In this document: piece by piece, positions 53,415 through 61,291 of the stretch
Position numbering within the stretch: position 1 is the stretch's first letter
Layout of the letters: the number at the start of each line of letters is the position of its first letter
Source of the DNA: Cupriavidus sp. MP-37
Lineage (GTDB): Bacteria > Pseudomonadota > Gammaproteobacteria > Burkholderiales > Burkholderiaceae
Length of the DNA: 64,000 nucleotides
Reading direction: 5' to 3'
Assembly (NCBI RefSeq): GCF_020618415.1
Contig: NZ_CP085345.1
Coordinates: forward strand, 1,798,001-1,862,000
Notes under the pieces: generated by a model
The model's database searches: none
Told to the model about the DNA's origin: nothing
Seen by the model: only the letters and a program-made list of their open reading frames with translations
Translations under genes and position numbers: made by a program

Positions 53415-53484
53415 ATGGGTCGCGTGGATAAGGGTCGGCTGGCGGTGCGGCCTGCCGGGAAGAGCAAGCGGCGCTCAGGCCGCG

Positions 53485-53847
53485 TCAGGTGGCGCCGGTC
53501 GTCGCGACTGCCGTCGCACCATAGGCGGCGCTCAGTTCGAACTGCCGGCGCGAGCTGGTCAGCATGTCGCCGAGCCGCTTGAGCTGCGGCAGCGCCAGGT
53601 CGCGGATGCGGGCGTCGTAGGTCAGGATGCGGTCCAGCAACTGGTAGCGCCGCATGCGCTCGGCATCGGAGAAGGGGGCGTCGTGGTCGAGCCCGCGCAG
53701 GTGCTCGACCTGGGCCAGGTAGGCTTGCTGCAAGCTGGTGACCGTGTCCCAGTCGGCGCCCTGCGCCGCCTCATGCATGCGCGCGGACAAGGCGAGGATT
53801 TGCTCGTAGCAGGCCACGATCGGCGAAAACCCTGAAGGGAAGGCCAT
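53485..53847 (-). CDS. fliT: Flagellar chaperone FliT
   Basis: The 120-residue helical protein has the FliT-like content PIVACYEQILALSARMHEAAQGADWDTVTSLQQAYLAQVEHLRG with a conserved Trp. RRYQLLDRILTYDARIRDLALPQLKRLGDML follows. FliT binds FliD during export. It follows fliS by one base, in the order fliD-fliS-fliT. ATG 53845-53847 matches the family start. Confidence 0.87.
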   Translation of the reverse strand: MAFPSGFSPIVACYEQILALSARMHEAAQGADWDTVTSLQQAYLAQVEHLRGLDHDAPFSDAERMRRYQLLDRILTYDARIRDLALPQLKRLGDMLTSSRRQFELSAAYGATAVATTGAT

Positions 53848-53848
53848 G

Positions 53849-54274
53849 TCAGTTGTCCTGTAAGGCGGCTTGCCGCTCGGCACCGGCGGCCGCGTCATCG
53901 ATCTGCGCCCATGCCGAGGCCAGGCTTTCCAGCAGCGCGTCGACCTCGCTCAGCAGCGCTGCGTCGCTGCGCAGGTTGGCCAGCATCAGCCGGCGCACCA
54001 TGTATTCGTACAGCGCTTCGAGGTTGGCCGAGATCTCGCCGCCGGCGTCGTGGTCGAGCACGGCGCGCAGGCCGTTGTCGATGATGTCGATGGCCTTGGA
54101 GATGGCATTGCCACGCTCGGCGACGTTGCCGCCTTCCAGGTGGAACCTGGCCCGCGCGATCGCGGCGCGCGCGCCGTCGTACAGCATGGCGATCAGCTTG
54201 TGCGGGCTGGCGCTCATGGCACCGGTCTGGACGCCGACCTGGGCGTAGGCGTTGGCGGATGCGCGGGCGAACAT
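53849..54274 (-). CDS. fliS: Flagellin export chaperone FliS
   Basis: This 141-residue protein starts MFARASANAYAQVGVQTGAMSASPHKLIAMLYDGARAAIARA, with the Tyr and LLYDGA-like block of FliS. A four-helix bundle follows (ISKAIDIIDNGLRAVLDHDAGGEISANLEALYEYMVRRLMLANLRSDAALLSEV). It binds the C-terminal disordered part of flagellin. Coded between fliD and fliT. Confidence 0.95.
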   Translation of the reverse strand: MFARASANAYAQVGVQTGAMSASPHKLIAMLYDGARAAIARARFHLEGGNVAERGNAISKAIDIIDNGLRAVLDHDAGGEISANLEALYEYMVRRLMLANLRSDAALLSEVDALLESLASAWAQIDDAAAGAERQAALQDN

Positions 54275-54321
54275 GGCTGGGTTCCTCGTGGCGATGCCTG
54301 GTGGCGGTGAGATGCGGCGGG

Positions 54322-55728
54322 TTACTTCTTGATGCTGTTGTTGAGCGCGTTGAACTGCTGCGTCAGGTAGCTGCTGGTGCGGTTCATCTGTGCCACCACC
54401 AGGTCCAGCTGCGTGAACTGGGCCTTGTAGCGGTCGATGGTGGCGGTGACGCGGTCCTGGACGCGGTCATAGTCGTCCTCCAGGTCCTTCAGCGTCTTGG
54501 TGATGCCGTCCTGCGCCACCTTCAGCGCGCCGTCGGTCTTGCTCAGGCCTTCGATATAGGTGGTGGCGCGCTTGCCGATGCCGCCGTCGCCGGTGGTGCT
54601 GGAGAACAGCGACGTGACCCGCCCCAGGTTGTCGTTCAGCGCCTTGCCAAGCTTGGCATCGTCCAGCTTCATGGTGCCGTCTTTCTGGAACGTGATGCCG
54701 ACGTCGATCAGCGTGATCTTGCCGCCGTTGCCGTCGTCCATGGCGCCGCCCAGCATCGAGCGCAGGCTGGACTGGATCGAGCGCAGCGTGCCGTCGCCGG
54801 TCAGCGCCGCCGAGGTGCCGGCCTTGGTATCGAACGCCGTCAGCGACTTGGCGGTGCTCTGGATATTGTTGTACGCGGTGACGAAGGCCTGGATCGAGGC
54901 CTTGATCGCGTCGTTGTCGCGCGTCACCACCAGCGAGGTGGTGCCGGTCTTGGACAGGTTCATGGTCACGCCCTGCGCGGCGTCCACCACCGCATTGCTC
55001 TGGCTGACCACGTCGATGCCGTTGATCTTCAGCGTCGCGTTGGCCGGCGGAACCTTCTGCTCCATCTTGTTGGCGGCAGGCGCGGCGGCCGGGTCGAACG
55101 CGACCACGTTGTTCAGCGCCGGATCGGTCGACGACACCCGCATGGTGGCCTGCGTGCCGGTCTTGTCAGAGGTCAGCACCAGGCGATAGGGGCTGGCGCT
55201 GCCGTCGTTGACGATGCTGGCGGTCACGCCGATGCCGGCCTTGTTGATGGCATCGCGCATGCCTTCGAGCGACGAGCCCGCCGCGATGGTGACCTTCTTG
55301 GTGCTGGTGGGGGCGCCGCCGGTGGCCAGCGCCTCGCCGAAGTCGAACACCAGCTCGCCGCCGCCGATCGCGGCCTTCTGGTCGGCCACGTTGCCGCTGA
55401 CCAGCGACTGCGCGGTCGCCAGCGTGTTGACGGTGATGGTGTAGTTGCCCGGCACGGCATTGGCCGCGGTGGTCACCGACATCACGTCCGGCGTGCCGAC
55501 CGTGGCCTTGACCGCGCCGAAGGTGGCGGCGCTGGACAGCTTCGTGGCGGCGGCCTTGTACGCGTCCAGCACGCTCTGCACCTGGCTGTAGGCGGACAGC
55601 TTGGTCTGGTAGCTCTTGGCCTGCGTATTGATGGCGTCGAGTGGCAGCTGCTCGGCCTTCTGCAGCTGGTCCAGCAGGCTGCTCAGGTCCAGGTTGGAAC
55701 CGATACCGATGGAGGAGATCGTTGCCAT
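54322..55728 (-). CDS. fliD: Flagellar hook-associated cap protein FliD
   Basis: The 468-residue protein has FliD_N (SIGIGSNLDLSSLLDQLQKAEQLPLDAINTQAKSYQTKLSAYSQVQSVLDAYKAA). The central D2/D3 domains follow, then FliD_C (DNDAIKASIQAFVTAYNNIQSTAKSLTAFD and the C-terminal coiled QFTQLDLVVAQMNRTSSYLTQQFNALN). It forms the pentameric or hexameric cap that folds flagellin at the filament tip. Upstream are flaG and fliC; downstream are fliS and fliT. Confidence 0.95.
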   Translation of the reverse strand: MATISSIGIGSNLDLSSLLDQLQKAEQLPLDAINTQAKSYQTKLSAYSQVQSVLDAYKAAATKLSSAATFGAVKATVGTPDVMSVTTAANAVPGNYTITVNTLATAQSLVSGNVADQKAAIGGGELVFDFGEALATGGAPTSTKKVTIAAGSSLEGMRDAINKAGIGVTASIVNDGSASPYRLVLTSDKTGTQATMRVSSTDPALNNVVAFDPAAAPAANKMEQKVPPANATLKINGIDVVSQSNAVVDAAQGVTMNLSKTGTTSLVVTRDNDAIKASIQAFVTAYNNIQSTAKSLTAFDTKAGTSAALTGDGTLRSIQSSLRSMLGGAMDDGNGGKITLIDVGITFQKDGTMKLDDAKLGKALNDNLGRVTSLFSSTTGDGGIGKRATTYIEGLSKTDGALKVAQDGITKTLKDLEDDYDRVQDRVTATIDRYKAQFTQLDLVVAQMNRTSSYLTQQFNALNNSIKK

Positions 55729-55762
55729 GTGATTGTTCTCGTCTTCAACTGATGATCAGGTC

Positions 55763-56119
55763 TCAGGCCGCCTGGCTGACGAACAGCCCCTGCAGCTTGT
55801 CGATGGCGCGGGCGATGCGCAGCACCTCTTCGGTGGGCATCTGCCGGATCAGGTCGCCGGTTTCCTTGTCGATCACCTTGGTGATGACACGGTGCGTGGC
55901 CTCGTCGATCTCGAAGCGCAGGCCGATCGAGGTGGTCTTGAACGCTTCCACCAGCTCGCCGATCGCGGCGGAGGTGGCGCCGGACTGTGCCGGGGCCTTG
56001 GCGGCGTCTTCCTCCTGCGCACGCAGGCCGGCGCGCGCGGTGCTTGCCGTCGTGCCGTGGGCCGGCACGTCGGACGGCAGGCGCACTGCGGTCGGGTTCA
56101 CGGTGGGAAGAAGCGCCAT
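55763..56119 (-). CDS. flaG: FlaG-family flagellar protein
   Basis: The 118-residue protein has a disordered N-terminal half, then the FlaG domain: IGELVEAFKTTSIGLRFEIDEATHRVITKVIDKETGDLIRQMPTEEVLRIARAIDKLQGLFVSQAA. FlaG is non-essential and linked to filament length; it lies between fliC and fliD in many bacteria. It begins an operon flaG-fliD-fliS-fliT, and the fliC terminator separates it from the flagellin gene. Confidence 0.92.
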   Translation of the reverse strand: MALLPTVNPTAVRLPSDVPAHGTTASTARAGLRAQEEDAAKAPAQSGATSAAIGELVEAFKTTSIGLRFEIDEATHRVITKVIDKETGDLIRQMPTEEVLRIARAIDKLQGLFVSQAA

Positions 56120-56214
56120 GCTGTGCTCCGTGGGCGTGTGGCGGGTTCAGGTTGAAACGCTTGGCAGGCAGTGGTCTGCCTGCGAAACGCTCCAGCGTGT
56201 TCCTGTGCGTTGGC

Positions 56215-56241
56215 AAAAAGGCCGGGCCTTGCGGCCCAGCC
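56215..56241 (-). terminator. Intrinsic terminator of fliC
   Basis: On the minus strand, GGCTGGGCC and GGCCCGGCC form a nine-base stem (one G-T pair) capped by GCAA, followed by TTTTT. It lies about 25 bases after the flagellin stop codon. Confidence 0.85.
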
Positions 56242-56265
56242 TCGTATGCCGGTCTGCGGATGCGA

Positions 56266-57555
56266 TTAACGCAGCAGCGACAGCACGTTTTGCGTGGTCT
56301 GGTTGGCTTGCGCCAGGACCGAGGTGCCAGCCTGTTGCAGGATCTGCGCGCGGGTCATGTTCGACACTTCCGTGGCGTAGTCAGCGTCCTGGATGCGCGA
56401 GCGCGACGAGGACAGGTTGGTCACGGTGGTGCCCAGGTTGGCGATGGTCGAGTCGAAGCGGTTCTGCACGGCACCCAGCGAGCTGCGCAGGTCGTCAACG
56501 ATCTTCAGGGCCGCGTCGATCTTCTTCAGGGGGTCAACCGTCGACGCGCCGGCGAATTCCGCCGTGGCGCCGGCGCCGCTCAGGACGATGTCGGTGCCGG
56601 TGTAGTCGAAGTCGGTCGGCGTGGCACCGCCGTTGGCCAGCGCGCCAGCGCCGACGGCGAAGTTGCGGCCCTGGATGGTGGCGAAGGCGGTCACGGTACC
56701 GGTGCTGTCGACGCCGACCTTGACCAGCTGGTTAGCCAGCGCGGTTGCGGTGGTCACGCCGTTGTCCGGATCGGTGAACTCCAGGTCGGCACGGTTCAGC
56801 ACGACGTTGCCGGTGGCATCGTCCACCGAAGCGGCGTAGTAGTCGTCGCCCGACTTGACCACGAAGTTGGCGGTGGCGGCGCCGGTGGCGTCCTTGACGT
56901 TGTGCAGGCTCAGGCTGCTGGCGGCAACGCCCAGCGAGGTCGCGGCGGACGACAGGTCGACCGCTTCCGGCGTGCCGTCGGTGTTGGTCTGCGTGATGGC
57001 TTCGCTGACGTTCAGGGCGTTGCTGCTCAGGCTGAAGCCCTTCAGGCCCAGCGTCGACGAATCGATCTGCTTCAGGTCGATGGTGATGGTCTCGCCATCG
57101 TTGGCGCCAACCTGGATGGTCAGCGGCTTGGCGTTGGCCGACAGCACCTTCACGCCGTTGAAGTCGGTCTGCTGCGAAGTGCGGTCGATTTCCGACAGGC
57201 GCTGCGAGATTTCGTCCTGGATCGACTTCAGGTCCGAAGCCGAGTTCGAGCCGTTGGCGGCCTGCACGCTCAGTTCACGGATACGCTGCAGGTTGTTGTT
57301 GACTTCGGTCAGCGCGCCTTCAGTGGTCTGCGCCAGCGAGATGCCGTCGTTGGCGTTGCGCTGGGCTTGGGTCAGGCCGCGGATGTTGGCGGTGAAGCGG
57401 TTCGCAATGGCCTGGCCGGCGGCGTCGTCCTTGGCGCTGTTGATGCGCAGGCCCGACGACAGGCGCTGGATCGCCGTGTTCAGCGACGATTGCGAAGCGT
57501 TCATGTTGTTCTGAGTCATCAGAGACAACGAATTGGTGTTAATGACTTGCGCCAT
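56266..57555 (-). CDS. fliC: Flagellin FliC
   Basis: This 429-residue filament protein has the conserved D0/D1 ends: MAQVINTNSLSLMTQNNMNASQSSLNTAIQRLSSGLRINSAKDDAAGQAIANRFTANIRGLTQAQRNANDGISLAQ at the N-terminus and LGAVQNRFDSTIANLGTTVTNLSSSRSRIQDADYATEVSNMTRAQILQQAGTSVLAQANQTTQNVLSLLR at the C-terminus. A variable Ala/Thr/Asp-rich surface region of about 180 residues lies between. The operon position, sigma-28 promoter and strong terminator support monocistronic high-level expression. Confidence 0.97.
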   Translation of the reverse strand: MAQVINTNSLSLMTQNNMNASQSSLNTAIQRLSSGLRINSAKDDAAGQAIANRFTANIRGLTQAQRNANDGISLAQTTEGALTEVNNNLQRIRELSVQAANGSNSASDLKSIQDEISQRLSEIDRTSQQTDFNGVKVLSANAKPLTIQVGANDGETITIDLKQIDSSTLGLKGFSLSSNALNVSEAITQTNTDGTPEAVDLSSAATSLGVAASSLSLHNVKDATGAATANFVVKSGDDYYAASVDDATGNVVLNRADLEFTDPDNGVTTATALANQLVKVGVDSTGTVTAFATIQGRNFAVGAGALANGGATPTDFDYTGTDIVLSGAGATAEFAGASTVDPLKKIDAALKIVDDLRSSLGAVQNRFDSTIANLGTTVTNLSSSRSRIQDADYATEVSNMTRAQILQQAGTSVLAQANQTTQNVLSLLR

Positions 57556-57651
57556 GGTACGACTCCTATATGCAAAGTTTTGGGCATTCCGGCTAGTGCC
57601 GTAACGTTGGCGGCCTGCTTTGCAGGGCGTAGAGTGCCTCCGTTGCTTGGG

Positions 57652-57678
57652 TTATCGACCGGGCAAGGCAAAGGTTTA
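57652..57678 (-). promoter_or_regulatory. Sigma-28 (FliA) promoter of fliC
   Basis: Read on the minus strand: TAAA, exactly 15 bases, then GTCGATAA. This is a seven-of-eight match to the GCCGATAA -10 of the FliA consensus, with correct spacing. It lies about 95 bases before the flagellin start. Confidence 0.82.
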
Positions 57679-57780
57679 GAGTGATCTCCGCGATAGTTTC
57701 GCGGGGTGCCGGCTGGGCGGCAGAGGCGCCGTACGGCGACGGGCGGCGAGGGTGGGAAGGGTGCCGGACTGAACGCCGGC

Positions 57781-58107
57781 CTAGCGGCGCTTGCGCGTGC
57801 GCGGGACAAAAAGGGGCACGAAATCCGGCGCGGCCGCCGTTTCCGGCGCGACCCCGACTACCTCCGGGGCATCGGCCGGCGTGACCAGGCAGATGGCGCG
57901 CTTGTAAACCACGGTAGGCTGGATGTCGTCGAGCCCGCGACCGAGCAGCAGCACGAAATCGTCGGCGGCCAGCACCAGCCCGTGCAGCCGGGCGCCGTTG
58001 GACAAGTGCACGATCACCGGGGTCTGGCTGATGTGGTACGCCGCGAATTGCTGGGGCTGCAGTTGCCGTCGGCTGGGTTGCCTGGGCCGGATTTCCTTCT
58101 TCTTCAC
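57781..58107 (-). CDS. Hfq-like Sm-fold protein, GTG start
   Basis: The 108-residue protein starts at GTG 58105-58107, six bases after a GGAG site. Residues 20-78 align with Hfq: FAAYHISQTPVIVHLSNGARLHGLVLAADDFVLLLG... VVYKRAICLVTPA. The NG-x-x-L-x-G turn, the D-x-F-V-x-L-L strand and the YKxAI Sm2 motif are present, but Hfq His57 is Arg here. Basic ends (VKKKEIRPRQPSRR and RTRKRR) flank the core. It should be a hexameric or similar RNA-binding protein and is not the housekeeping hfq, which is normally beside der/hflX. It is next to fliC and 550 bases from the candidate sRNA. Confidence 0.78.
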   Translation of the reverse strand: MKKKEIRPRQPSRRQLQPQQFAAYHISQTPVIVHLSNGARLHGLVLAADDFVLLLGRGLDDIQPTVVYKRAICLVTPADAPEVVGVAPETAAAPDFVPLFVPRTRKRR

Positions 58108-58621
58108 AACGACTCCGGAAGAGCCCGCAAGGGTTCTGGCGGCTGATAACGGTCCGTTGGCCGGCGGCTGGGGGTGCGGCGCGACCTGGGCGGCAGGAGA
58201 AACATCCGCTCTCGGTAACGGCGACCGGACCGGCCGCCTGCATTGCACCGGGATCCGGCCCCGCGTGTGGGCCTTGGAATGTCGCGCAATGGCCGGCGGT
58301 GGGCGCTGCCAGAAGAGAAGGGGACTTCAGGGGTGAGAGTAACAAAGTTTTACAAGCGTTGACGGAAGGCGCGCCTCTGATCGTCTAGAGGTAATGCTCT
58401 ACTAATGTTGTTGCGTTTTCTTGTGCGCTAAGGTAGGAAACTGCGCCGTAGGCGCGCGAGCGGCAGCGCGCTCATGGCCGGCAAGGCAGGCGCGCGTTGG
58501 CCTGGCGGGGATCTGCCAGCCTCTGCGAGAAGTGATCTGAAAATGATTTCAGAGGCAGAAACGCCAAAAATATGAAAGCGCGTGCGGTTCCGCGCTAGGG
58601 AATCCCCTGATAGAAGCGGGA

Positions 58622-58650
58622 TTTACACCTCATGTAAGCGCGTTTATATT
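58622..58650 (+). promoter_or_regulatory. Candidate sigma-70 promoter of a small RNA
   Basis: TTTACA (58622-58627) and TATATT (58645-58650) are separated by exactly 17 bases. Each differs from consensus at one position. No rightward protein gene follows within 2 kb, so the promoter likely serves a noncoding RNA. Confidence 0.6.
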
Positions 58651-58656
58651 CACCAC

Positions 58657-58721
58657 AAGAGCTGTTTGGCTCGAGCAGTCCTGGAAAGCCTACGAGCACC
58701 CCGCGCGTGGGCTTCTTTTTT
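58657..58721 (+). ncRNA. Candidate small RNA of about 65 nt
   Basis: A transcript starting some 7 bases after the -10 would run through ACCACAAGAGCTGTTTGGCT and end at the hairpin and T-run near 58721. The short body has no start codon with a ribosome-binding site. The terminator loop contains CACCCC, which could pair with Shine-Dalgarno sequences, a common way for sRNAs to repress translation. There is no Rfam-type match I can name. It lies 550 bases from an Hfq-like gene on the opposite strand. Confidence 0.5.
58687..58721 (+). terminator. Rho-independent terminator of the candidate sRNA
   Basis: AGCCTACG (58687-58694) pairs with CGTGGGCT (58706-58713), with one G-T pair, and TCTTTTTT follows. 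This is a textbook intrinsic terminator on the plus strand. Confidence 0.75.
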
Positions 58722-58942
58722 GCCCGCGTCGTTCGAAATCGCGCTCTGCGGCGCAGTGGCCGGAAGGTTGGATAACCCGACCGGCCGTTCGGAATGCCGT
58801 GCAACATTAAACGTCACTTCGCCGGCGACCGATTCCCTGAAATGCGGGGGATTCTGGCCCTATTTCCGTTTTCCCGCCCAGAATAGTTCGCTGATCGTCA
58901 CTTGGTTCTGCGCGGCGCACGTCGCACTCGAACGTCCGGACC

Positions 58943-59947
58943 TCAGCCGCTCTGGGCGTCAGTGCCGCGCGCCACGCGCCGTCGCGCCCGCGCGGCCAGG
59001 CCGGCGCCCAAAGCCCAGCGCAGGGCCGGCGCCAGCACGCGCATGCCGGCCAGCGCGGCGGGGCGGCGGATCGACGGCCCGTCCAGGTCAAGCTGGCGGC
59101 GCGCCCACGGCGGCAACAGCGCGATGCCGGCGTCGGCCATGATGCTGACCGCCGGCTGCAGCAACGGATTCGCTACCGGCATCTTCCTGACCAGCCGCAC
59201 CACTTCGCGGGTGCGCTCGCTGGCCAGCAGCGCGGGCCGCATGGATTCGAGATAGGCGGCCACTTCGGCGCGCGAGCGCGGCACCTCGGCCGCGCCCAGC
59301 AGCTGCGCGATGCGCGCGACTTCGGCGTAATAGCGGTCCTGCTCGGCAGCGCCGAGCGGGCCGACATAGCGCAGGTAGCCCGCCAGGAAGCTCGACACTT
59401 CAGCCACGTGCACCCAGGTCAGCAGCGCGGGATCCGACGCCGCGTAGGGCCGTCCGTCCGGCGCGATGCCGGACACGCCGGTATGGATGCGCCGCACGCG
59501 TTCGATCAGCGCCATGGCATCGGCGCGGCTGCCATAGGTGGTGCCGGCGATGAATTGCGCGGTGCGGCCCAGGCGCCCCTGCATGTCGGTGCGAAAGCTG
59601 GAGTGGTCCCAGACCCCGGCCAATGCCAGCGGATGCAGGGTCTGCAGCAGCAGGGCGCTGACTCCGCCGGCCAGCATCGCTGGAAAATCGGCATGCACGC
59701 GCCAGCAGACCGCTTCCGGGCCGAACAGGCCGGCGTCGCCGGGCGGATTGTCATAGTCCAGGCTCAGGCCGGAGTTGCTGCGGGTCAGCGCGCGCACGTG
59801 CGCACCGGCCTGTTCTCGCAGTCTTGCCGAGAGCTGGCGCAGCGGGCCGCGGTGCCGCGGCGTGGCGCTGCCGGGGGCGGGGTCGGTGACGCTGGACAAA
59901 GCGGAAATGCCTGGAAGGCAAGGGATGGGGTCAGGGCCAGCATACAC
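58943..59947 (-). CDS. MpaB/DUF2236-family oxygenase-like protein
   Basis: The 334-residue protein belongs to the DUF2236 family that includes the heme-containing latex-clearing (Lcp-like) and MpaB oxygenases: FGPEAVCWRVHADFPAMLAGGVSALLLQTLHPLALAGVWDHSSFRTDMQGRLGRTAQFI, TYGSRADAMALIERVRRIHTGVSG, LTWVHVAEVSSFLAGYLRYVG. It probably binds heme or another cofactor and oxidises a hydrophobic substrate. It has no signal peptide. No partner genes are obvious. Confidence 0.82.
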   Translation of the reverse strand: MYAGPDPIPCLPGISALSSVTDPAPGSATPRHRGPLRQLSARLREQAGAHVRALTRSNSGLSLDYDNPPGDAGLFGPEAVCWRVHADFPAMLAGGVSALLLQTLHPLALAGVWDHSSFRTDMQGRLGRTAQFIAGTTYGSRADAMALIERVRRIHTGVSGIAPDGRPYAASDPALLTWVHVAEVSSFLAGYLRYVGPLGAAEQDRYYAEVARIAQLLGAAEVPRSRAEVAAYLESMRPALLASERTREVVRLVRKMPVANPLLQPAVSIMADAGIALLPPWARRQLDLDGPSIRRPAALAGMRVLAPALRWALGAGLAARARRRVARGTDAQSG

Positions 59948-59990
59948 GGGATGGCGGCCATCTGCGCGCCGCGCCTGCGGTGCCGCGGCC

Positions 59991-60026
59991 GTAAAAAGGG
60001 CCGGAGCCCCGTACGGGGTTCCGGCC
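59991..60026 (-). terminator. Intrinsic terminator of the Gln/Gly-rich gene
   Basis: The stem GGCCGGA-CCCCG/CGGGG-TCCGGCC (59999-60026) is nearly perfect. On the minus strand it is followed by CTTTTTAC. It lies about 90 bases beyond the stop codon at 60115. Confidence 0.75.
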
Positions 60027-60114
60027 TGCCAATCTCCGGCGTATGCCCCTGCGTCAGCACCGCATGTTGCTCACGCACATACCCGGATAGCTGCCTGGTT
60101 GTGCTGGCTGGGGA

Positions 60115-60399
60115 TTATTGCTGGCGTTGTCCGCCCTGTCCGCCTTGCTGACCGCCCTGGCCACCCTGGCCGCCCTGCTGGCCGCTACGCTGGCCGCCTT
60201 GCTGGCCAGGCTGCGAGCTGCCGCGGTCCTGCTGCTGTTGTTGGTCCTGCATGCGGTCCTTGTCGCCCATCTGCCCGCCGCCTTGTTGTCCCGGTTGCTG
60301 CTGGCTGCCGCGTTGGCCAGTTTGCGATTGTTCCTGCTGCTTCTGGCCAGATTGCGATTGGCCCGACTGCGATTGACCCGGCTGTTGCTGCTGTCCCAT
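60115..60399 (-). CDS. Gln/Gly-rich low-complexity protein
   Basis: This 94-residue, highly hydrophilic protein is almost only Gln, Gly, Ser, Arg and Asp (GQQQQPGQSQSGQSQSGQKQ, then QQPGQQGGGQMGDKDRMQDQ, then runs of GGQ). It has no signal peptide. The composition predicts complete disorder and possible condensation or desiccation-protectant behaviour, but no function is known. It has an AGGAG ribosome-binding site and its own terminator, which argues for a real gene. It is divergent from the BON-domain gene. Confidence 0.65.
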   Translation of the reverse strand: MGQQQQPGQSQSGQSQSGQKQQEQSQTGQRGSQQQPGQQGGGQMGDKDRMQDQQQQQDRGSSQPGQQGGQRSGQQGGQGGQGGQQGGQGGQRQQ

Positions 60400-60687
60400 T
60401 GCTAGCTCCTTGACGCGGCGAACTGCCGCAGACCTTGCTTCGCAATCGCCATGCCAAGCGCGACAGCGCCGGCGTGCCGCCTGCGCCGGGCGCCTGCGCC
60501 GGATGCGCCACGCCCGCGCCGCGGCGCTTTTACAACGCGTGGCCCGTTTTACACAGCGGCGGGCGCGGCGCCGCGGCCCTGGCAAGGGCCGACAGGGCGG
60601 GTATGGAGCTTGCTGAAAAATGCCTTACCCGTGGCGCTGGCTGCCAGCCCGGCAGCGGTGCGCGCCGGACCAATCAAGGAGGACGCC

Positions 60688-61125
60688 ATGCAATTTCCCT
60701 CAACCACCGCGCGCGCGCTGCGCAGGGCCGGGTTGGCGGCGGCACTGGCAGTGGCCGCCGGCAGCGCGCTGGCACTCGACAAGAGTGGCCTGATATTCGC
60801 CGCGACGGACAATGCGCCGGTGGCACCGGTCAACTCGGCGCCGGGCATGCCAGGCCGGCCCGATCCGGACACCAGCGCGGTCACCGGCGTCGACCAGGCA
60901 AAGCAGAGCATCGAGGACAGCGCCATCACCACGAAGATCAAGACCAGGCTGCTCGGCACCAAGGATCTCAAGTCCACCGGCATTCACGTGACCACGCAGC
61001 AGGGCACGGTGGAAGTCAGCGGCACGGTGCCCACGCAGCAGCAGCACGACATCGCGCTGAAGACGATTCGCAGCGTCGAGGGCGTGAAGTCGGTGACGGA
61101 CAATCTGAAGGTGTCGGCGCGATGA
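60688..61125 (+). CDS. BON-domain periplasmic protein
   Basis: The 145-residue protein has a Sec signal (RALRRAGLAAALAVAAGSALA, cut near residue 29). An acidic linker and a single BON domain follow (SIEDSAITTKIKTRLLGTKDLKSTGIHVTTQQGTVEVSGTVPTQQQHDIALKTIRSVEGVKSVTDNLKV). BON proteins such as OsmY bind membranes or ligands and are often osmotic- or stationary-phase-induced. ATG 60688 has an AAGGAGGACGCC site, choosing it over upstream in-frame codons. Confidence 0.9.
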   Translation: MQFPSTTARALRRAGLAAALAVAAGSALALDKSGLIFAATDNAPVAPVNSAPGMPGRPDPDTSAVTGVDQAKQSIEDSAITTKIKTRLLGTKDLKSTGIHVTTQQGTVEVSGTVPTQQQHDIALKTIRSVEGVKSVTDNLKVSAR

Positions 61126-61206
61126 GGGGGTGAGCGCGGGGAGTGCTCTCAGGGCTGTGAGGGCGGCCGCTGACATCTTCGGCGTTTCACTTCGTTGAGG
61201 CTCCCG

Positions 61207-61250
61207 CCCTCACCCCGGCCCTCTCCCGCAGGCGGGAGAGGGAGTACCCA
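61207..61250 (+). repeat. REP-like palindromic repeat, copy 3
   Basis: CCCTCACCCCGG leads into CCCTCTCCCGC/GCGGGAGAGGG (61219-61242) and the tail GGAGTACCC. It is close to copy 2 at 26169 (same orientation). It lies in another convergent gene junction. Confidence 0.8.
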
Positions 61251-61291
61251 GGCGGGATTTCTCTCTTGCTGCAGTGTCGCTACGCACCGCG

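Larger units (their letters stand above)
58108..58942. other. Long intergenic region with candidate sRNA
   Basis: About 835 bases without a convincing protein gene lie between the Hfq-like gene and the MpaB-type gene. It is unusually AT-rich in places (58330-58440 and 58540-58680). It contains the candidate small RNA promoter, body and terminator listed separately. Elsewhere I see no recognisable element. Confidence 0.55.

Noticed and set aside
60115..60399. The Gln/Gly-rich stretch as a tandem DNA repeat or CRISPR-like array
   Set aside because: Repeats vary in length and there are no regular spacers; codon phasing with a proper start favours a protein gene.
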